From: Candidatus Nitrosotalea okcheonensis
GTDB lineage: Archaea; Thermoproteota; Nitrososphaeria; Nitrososphaerales; Nitrosopumilaceae
NCBI RefSeq assembly: GCF_900177045.1
Contig: NZ_LT841358.1
Coordinates: 513,073 to 577,072 of the forward strand
Length of the DNA: 64,000 bases
Direction of reading: 5' to 3'
The position numbers and the translations under genes were made by a program. The stretch's first letter is position 1; every line of letters starts with the position of its first letter. Positions 59,761-64,000 of the stretch are shown in pieces. Under the pieces are notes generated by a model. It ran no database searches. It was not told where the DNA came from and worked only from the letters and a program-made list of their open reading frames with translations.

Positions 59761-59967
59761 CTAGTTTCTATTTGCAAGCCAGTCTTTTGCTTTAGAATCT
59801 ACATCATGTCGATGCAATACATGAAACACCATTTCATAAAATGTGATTCCTCTTTTTTGTGCCTCGCAGTCAATCCATTTTAATCCCTCTGCAAGCTCTG
59901 GATCATATTCTGAGAAATCAACAAGTTCGTCCACCATGTTTGTAAAAAATGAATTTGCTTCTAACAC
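59761..59967 (-). CDS. Small hypothetical protein (paralogue of 57509-57739)
   Basis: About 68 residues. From a GTG at 59967 it starts (M)LEANSFFTNMVDELV, giving ten residues before MVDELV, the same spacing as its paralogue's MSQWDDEFVRMVDN; an ATG at 59937 is the alternative. The core QKRGITFYEMVFHVLHRH is shared with the paralogue. No enzymatic motif. It is divergent from the next gene with overlapping promoter DNA. Confidence 0.6.
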   Translation of the reverse strand: MLEANSFFTNMVDELVDFSEYDPELAEGLKWIDCEAQKRGITFYEMVFHVLHRHDVDSKAKDWLANRN

Positions 59968-60041
59968 GGTTAACAAGTTTTCATTTTTCTTATTCAGTAG
60001 TATACAGAAAATATATTGACATATTTGGTAAATATGTTGAC

Positions 60042-60428
60042 ATGGAGCACATTTATTTTTTTGACGGTGATCAAAAAAAGATCTCTTGGATAATTGAAAA
60101 CATTCAATCAAGATCAAAAGAGAATAGAATACATGCAGAATATTTTTACAATGTTGTTACACCGGAGCAATCAAAATACATCGCATTACATGTTGGAATT
60201 TTTTGGGGAATTGGGAGATTTATAATAAAAAAAGGTGACGTGATCAAAGTAATGCTGGATCACAAATCAATGTTTGATCGTCTTGCGAAAAAGGAACTAA
60301 CTGATGATATTTTCATAGAAAGAAGAATTAAATTCATTGATCAGATAATCAAACAAAGAGATCTCGATGTCAGATACCAATCAATAGATCCAAACGAAAA
60401 CAAGGCAACCAAGTTACTATTTTCGTAA
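60042..60428 (+). CDS. Hypothetical protein
   Basis: A 128-residue soluble protein of unknown family with a basic, helical C-terminal half (KFIDQIIKQRDLDVRYQS). The start is placed at the ATG at 60042 because AAAATATATT (about 60007-60016) lies at the TATA distance and the frame upstream looks non-coding. Its end overlaps the glycerate kinase end by 12 bases. Confidence 0.6.
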   Translation: MEHIYFFDGDQKKISWIIENIQSRSKENRIHAEYFYNVVTPEQSKYIALHVGIFWGIGRFIIKKGDVIKVMLDHKSMFDRLAKKELTDDIFIERRIKFIDQIIKQRDLDVRYQSIDPNENKATKLLFS

Positions 60429-61640
60429 CACAAGACCAATATCCATCAAGTTGGTTCCGGTAGAACCAGTGAAAACAAGTCCGCCATATTTTTTGAAAAA
60501 GTTGTACGAGTTGTTATTATCAAGATATCGTTCCATGGAGTCTATTTTTTTACCAGATTGCCAAATTGCGCCAGCACATTTGGTAGTACCGTCAATTCCA
60601 TCAGTACCAACTGATGTAATTACAATGTCATTTCCTTTCTTTGATAGATCAAGGGTACAATGTAAAACTAATTCCTGATTTCGTCCGCCTTTTCCTTTTC
60701 CAGTTACAACAACAGTGCTTTCTCCGCCAAAGATCATACAATTTTTTTTGTTACCAGAAAATGCTCCAGATATTTTTGAGCCAAGATCTTTTACATTATC
60801 AGAAACACAACCGAGAATTTTAGTAGAGTAGTCAAGATCTTTTGCGCGCAATTTCATCACTTCAAGACAGTCTTTGTTTGTTGCAATGACATAATTTTGT
60901 ATTTTTACTTTCTTAGGAGTTTCTTTGATCTTTCCTTTGACTCCAAGATCCACATGATACAATACTCTCTTTGGAACAAGTTTTTCAACATGGTATTTTT
61001 TTAGAATCTTTTTTGCATCTGCAAACGTTGTTTTATCATAGTATGTCATTCCAGATGCAATACTAGATGGATCATCGCCCACCACATCAGACATGATAAG
61101 AGACACAGCGTCAGATCTTAGATATGTCACCATCTTGCCACCCTTTATCTTTGAGAGGTGTTTTCTGACACAGTTGATCTCATGTATACTAGCACCACAT
61201 TTTAGCAAAAGACTTGTTGTTGCCTGCTTTTGTCCAAGTGTTATACCATCAGGCATGCAAACAAGCGACGACGCCCCACCAGATATTAAAAATATCAAAA
61301 GATCGTTCGGTGTTGTTTTTCCAAGAAACTCTACGATCTTTTTTGCTGCAATCAGGCTGTTCTTGTTTGGGATTGGATGACCTGCTACGATCATCCTGAA
61401 TTTTTTGTCCATTACCTTGATTTTATTCGGAACTACCAATATCCCACCGTCAATACGAGTCAGCAAATCAACTGCACTTGTCATAGAATAGGCTGCTTTA
61501 CCCATTGCAACGACAAGGACACGATCATACTTTTCAAGATCAATCTTTCTGCCAGGCAAAATCAAGACATCATCTTGAATGATTTTTTCAAGATACCGTC
61601 TCGGATTTGCAGCATCAAGGCCTGCTTCAATTATAGACAA
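60417..61640 (-). CDS. Glycerate 2-kinase (GckA/MOFRL type)
   Basis: A 407-residue D-glycerate 2-kinase, making 2-phosphoglycerate for lower glycolysis. The first domain has LLIFLISGGASSLVCMPDG and the second (MOFRL) region has GGESTVVVTGKGKGGRNQEL and TSVGTDGIDGTTKCAGAI, both diagnostic. TTG start at 61640; the in-frame residues above it look coding (K-K-D-A-L) but offer no start codon. No glycolytic neighbour is visible. Confidence 0.92.
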   Translation of the reverse strand: MSIIEAGLDAANPRRYLEKIIQDDVLILPGRKIDLEKYDRVLVVAMGKAAYSMTSAVDLLTRIDGGILVVPNKIKVMDKKFRMIVAGHPIPNKNSLIAAKKIVEFLGKTTPNDLLIFLISGGASSLVCMPDGITLGQKQATTSLLLKCGASIHEINCVRKHLSKIKGGKMVTYLRSDAVSLIMSDVVGDDPSSIASGMTYYDKTTFADAKKILKKYHVEKLVPKRVLYHVDLGVKGKIKETPKKVKIQNYVIATNKDCLEVMKLRAKDLDYSTKILGCVSDNVKDLGSKISGAFSGNKKNCMIFGGESTVVVTGKGKGGRNQELVLHCTLDLSKKGNDIVITSVGTDGIDGTTKCAGAIWQSGKKIDSMERYLDNNNSYNFFKKYGGLVFTGSTGTNLMDIGLVLRK

Positions 61641-61819
61641 GGCGTCTTTTTTTGCAGAATTTGTTGATAAAGAGCGGAAATTTTTAATTATCGTTTATTG
61701 TCACCGTACAACAAATAAAATTTGGCTAATTTTGAGTCTTTTTGTTTCTATTTTGGAAAAATTTGAGTTCATTACCTTTGTTACACTTTTTTTATATATC
61801 CCAGCCTACAAGCCATATC

Positions 61820-62341
61820 GTGTCAAAGTCTAGAAATGGTGCAAAGGCATCAATATTTGGCGTACTAGGAGCTTTGGCCATCATGACAGTAATCCTAGTC
61901 CCTGCTTATGCAGACCCGATTGTTAAACCAACCAGTGCTGGAACACTAAACATCAGTTTTGAAACAAATCCTGCAACTCCAAATCCGGGAGATCAGACAG
62001 AGCTTAAGATTAGTTTTCTAAACAAGCAGAATACAGTTCAGCAGCACATTGACTACAGGGTTTCTATGACACAGGGAGGTAACCAGGTATTTGGAACACA
62101 GGTGACACATACAGCAGAGGGTTCAGTTAGCATTCCTTTCCAGTTTCAATCAGCAGGAACATACCAAGTCACAGTTGAAGTTCAAGGAATATTATTCCAG
62201 CCTATTCCTCCAGAGGCAGCAAGTTTCACAGTTGTGGTTGGCCCATCAGTGCCAGAATTTGGCCCGCTGGCAGGAATGATCATTGCAGTAGCAATAACCA
62301 GTGTCATAATAATATCAAAGAAAACCCATCTCCACATCTAG
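61820..62341 (+). CDS. Secreted protein with PEFG-type C-terminal sorting tail
   Basis: About 173 residues. A signal peptide/N-terminal helix (ASIFGVLGALAIMTVILVPA) precedes a beta-sandwich domain. The C-terminus reads VPEFGPLAGMIIAVAITSVI then a basic end, the Pro-Glu-Phe-Gly plus helix plus Lys pattern of thaumarchaeal PEFG-CTERM proteins that an archaeosortase is thought to process. GTG start at 61820, right at the expected start for a TTTTTATATATC box at 61789-61800; a frame open from 61742 is longer but lacks a signal-like start. Confidence 0.85.
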   Translation: MSKSRNGAKASIFGVLGALAIMTVILVPAYADPIVKPTSAGTLNISFETNPATPNPGDQTELKISFLNKQNTVQQHIDYRVSMTQGGNQVFGTQVTHTAEGSVSIPFQFQSAGTYQVTVEVQGILFQPIPPEAASFTVVVGPSVPEFGPLAGMIIAVAITSVIIISKKTHLHI

Positions 62342-62389
62342 ACCGCAAAAAAGGCATGGTATAATAATTGTAGTAGGCGTAGTTTTTCC

Positions 62390-63334
62390 ATGAATACAGT
62401 TCGAATGCCAAAGACAATTAATTTCGGTAAAGACGCTTTATCGGAAACACAATATCCAAAGAATGCCCTAGTTGTAACAACAGCACCACCGGATGTATCT
62501 GCCAAGTGGCTTGCAAGGATGAATATTCAAGATTACATGTTATATGACAAGGTAGAACCTGAACCATCAATTGAAACAGTGAACAAGGTGATGGCAGAAT
62601 TCAAGCCAAAGAATCCATCTGTAATAATCGGTCTTGGTGGAGGAAGTTCTCTTGATGTTGCAAAATATGCCGGAATGGAGATGAAGATTCCAAAAATACT
62701 CATCCCAACAACATTTGGAACCGGTGCAGAAATGACAACATATTGTGTACTAAAATTTGATGGAAAGAAAAAGCTCTTGCAGGATGAACGATTCCTTGCA
62801 GATATGGCAGTAATTGATGCCTATTTCATGGATGGTACACCAGAAGCAATTGTCAAAAACTCCGTCTGTGATGCATGTGCTCAGGCAACAGAAGGATACG
62901 ACAGTAAGCGAGGAAACGAATTTACCAAGATGTTGTGCAAATCAGCATTTGATGTTCTCTATGATGCAATAATGAACAACAAACCAGAAAACTATCCATT
63001 CGGGTCAATGCTTTCAGGTGTCGGATTTGGAAACGCGTCCACAACACTTGGACATGCATTATCATATGTATTTTCAAACGAAGGTGTTCCACATGGATAC
63101 TCGTTATCATCATGCACTACAATAGCACATAGATTCAACAAGTCCGTCTTTTATGACAGATTCAAAGAGGTCATTGAAAAACTAAAGTTTGACAAACTAA
63201 CATTAAAGGCACCATTTGATCAGGCGGCAGATGTTGTCATGACAGACAAGGGCCACTTGGATCCAAATCCACTGCCGGTTTCAAAACAAGATGTCATCCA
63301 ACTTTTGAAGGACATAGTAGACGGTAAACTCTAG
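62390..63334 (+). CDS. Iron-type (class IV) alcohol dehydrogenase
   Basis: A 314-residue Fe-ADH family protein: VIIGLGGGSSLDVAKYAGM binds NAD(P), PTTFGTGAEMT lies at the cofactor site, and the metal ligands are expected in DACAQATEGY and LGHALSY...GVPHGYSLS. In Nitrosopumilus maritimus enzymes of this kind were linked to malonic/succinic semialdehyde reduction in the 3HP/4HB carbon-fixation cycle, which I recall from the literature; assignment here is inference. It is shorter than most Fe-ADHs (~380). ATG at 62390. Confidence 0.85.
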   Translation: MNTVRMPKTINFGKDALSETQYPKNALVVTTAPPDVSAKWLARMNIQDYMLYDKVEPEPSIETVNKVMAEFKPKNPSVIIGLGGGSSLDVAKYAGMEMKIPKILIPTTFGTGAEMTTYCVLKFDGKKKLLQDERFLADMAVIDAYFMDGTPEAIVKNSVCDACAQATEGYDSKRGNEFTKMLCKSAFDVLYDAIMNNKPENYPFGSMLSGVGFGNASTTLGHALSYVFSNEGVPHGYSLSSCTTIAHRFNKSVFYDRFKEVIEKLKFDKLTLKAPFDQAADVVMTDKGHLDPNPLPVSKQDVIQLLKDIVDGKL

Positions 63335-63477
63335 TCTACTTTTTCCCTTTATTTTTCAAATTCAGAATATCATTTCATTTTTTTTAGAGTTATAGATACA
63401 CCAAATCTACAATCATTATCACAATATTACTAAACTTAAATACACCCAATTTGAGACAACAGTGAAGGATTTCGCAA

Positions 63478-64000
63478 ATGCTAAAGTTTGGAATTCAACA
63501 GGGACTCAATGTTGCAAGACTTGGATTAAACGAGGATCAAATAATCACTGCTTGTGTTTTAGCAGACAAGACAGGTTATGATTCCATTTGGTATATGGAC
63601 CACAGCAATGTTCCGCAGTGGGACAAGGCCACAGTAAACGATCCATGGGTCATGCTTTCTGCAATAGCAGCAGTCACACAAAGAGTGGAACTTGGAACCT
63701 GTGTAACCGATGCAGTAAGACGACATCCATCAAATATTGCACTTGCGTCAATTACACTTGACAGAGTATCACATGGAAGAGGAACGTTGGGCATAGGTGC
63801 AGGAGAAGCACAAAACCTCAAGGAATTCAAGATCCAGTGGGACAAACCAGTAGGAAGATTTGAAGAACAGTTACAAGTCATCAAATTACTTTATGAGTCA
63901 TCACCTTCTCACAGAGTCAATTTCAAGGGTGAGTTTTACCAGTTAGAAGAAGCGTGTTTGCAGGCAAAGAGTGTTCGCAAGCCAGCACCACCAATCTACA
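63478..64000 (+). CDS. F420-dependent luciferase-like oxidoreductase (partial)
   Basis: N-terminal 174 residues of a luciferase-like (LLM) flavin/F420 oxidoreductase, cut by the window end. Signatures are KFGIQQGLNVARLG, ADKTGYDSIWYMDHSNVP, VMLSAIAAVTQRVELGTCV, DRVSHGRGTLGIGAGE and the F420-site region LYESS. ATG at 63478, after AAACTTAAATAC near the TATA distance. Its substrate is unknown; related archaeal proteins include F420-dependent reductases. Confidence 0.88.
   Translation, partial: MLKFGIQQGLNVARLGLNEDQIITACVLADKTGYDSIWYMDHSNVPQWDKATVNDPWVMLSAIAAVTQRVELGTCVTDAVRRHPSNIALASITLDRVSHGRGTLGIGAGEAQNLKEFKIQWDKPVGRFEEQLQVIKLLYESSPSHRVNFKGEFYQLEEACLQAKSVRKPAPPIY

Noticed and set aside
1-64000. 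CRISPR array or complete insertion sequence
   Set aside because: No regularly spaced repeats, transposase, integrase or cas gene was recognised in the window.

Overview
The window is archaeal and reads as an ammonia-oxidising Nitrososphaerota (Thaumarchaeota) chromosome. The evidence is an AT-rich sequence, archaeal/eukaryotic-type ribosomal proteins (S4e, L24, RNase P component 1 inside the ribosomal operon), a proteasome alpha subunit, an ESCRT-III-like CdvB, a PEFG-type C-terminal sorting tail, a class IV alcohol dehydrogenase of the kind used in the thaumarchaeal 3HP/4HB cycle, and many start codons about 25-30 bases below a TATA-like box (leaderless mRNAs). The genus cannot be fixed from this window; a Nitrosotalea/Nitrosopumilus-like lineage is plausible.

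Layout. 0-1.4 kb: a protein joining an N-terminal P-II-like domain to a class III nucleotidyl cyclase. 1.5-6.5 kb: biotin genes bioD, bioA, bioB, bioF. 6.5-10.2 kb: a collapsed ccdA/thioredoxin pseudogene, cdvB, small zinc proteins, a gene-poor stretch, copies of an unusual palindrome, and tRNA-Asn. 10.3-18.1 kb: one long minus-strand ribosomal operon (L3 to L6) lacking L2. 18.2-20.9 kb: SPOUT methylase, proteasome alpha, DUF371, winged-helix regulator. 21.2-28.3 kb: purine genes purC, purF, purL, purQ, with purS displaced 1.3 kb upstream beyond a rhomboid protease and a CBS protein. 28.3-33.1 kb: methyltransferase, cupin, a frameshifted zinc-finger/membrane gene, tRNA-Thr, YkgJ-like protein, a Cys-repeat protein and Lrp-type regulators.

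33.6-47.3 kb is the most distinctive part: an apparent copper/thiol regulon. It holds a CopA copper ATPase, a divergent HTH-TRASH regulator resembling CopT/CopR, a 56-residue TRASH protein (CopM-like), a YHS/TRASH protein, CcdA plus a membrane thioredoxin, a DsbA-like protein, a rhodanese, a beta-propeller protein, two membrane proteins with an intramembrane CxxC motif, a Met-rich secreted protein and a Cys-rich CCCHC protein. Seven near-identical palindromes (TTTACAAWTGTAAA) lie in its intergenic gaps. At nine of ten predicted promoters the palindrome sits about 5-11 bases upstream of the TATA-like box, which suggests one regulator, probably an activator, controls the whole set.

47.7-64 kb: hypothetical and surface proteins (a matrixin-type metalloprotease and a second secreted protein sharing a C-terminal repeat, a sequon-rich membrane protein, a PEFG-tailed protein), a DUF255 thioredoxin-domain protein, RidA, a DHH phosphoesterase, citrate synthase, glycerate 2-kinase, an iron-type alcohol dehydrogenase and a partial F420-dependent luciferase-like oxidoreductase.
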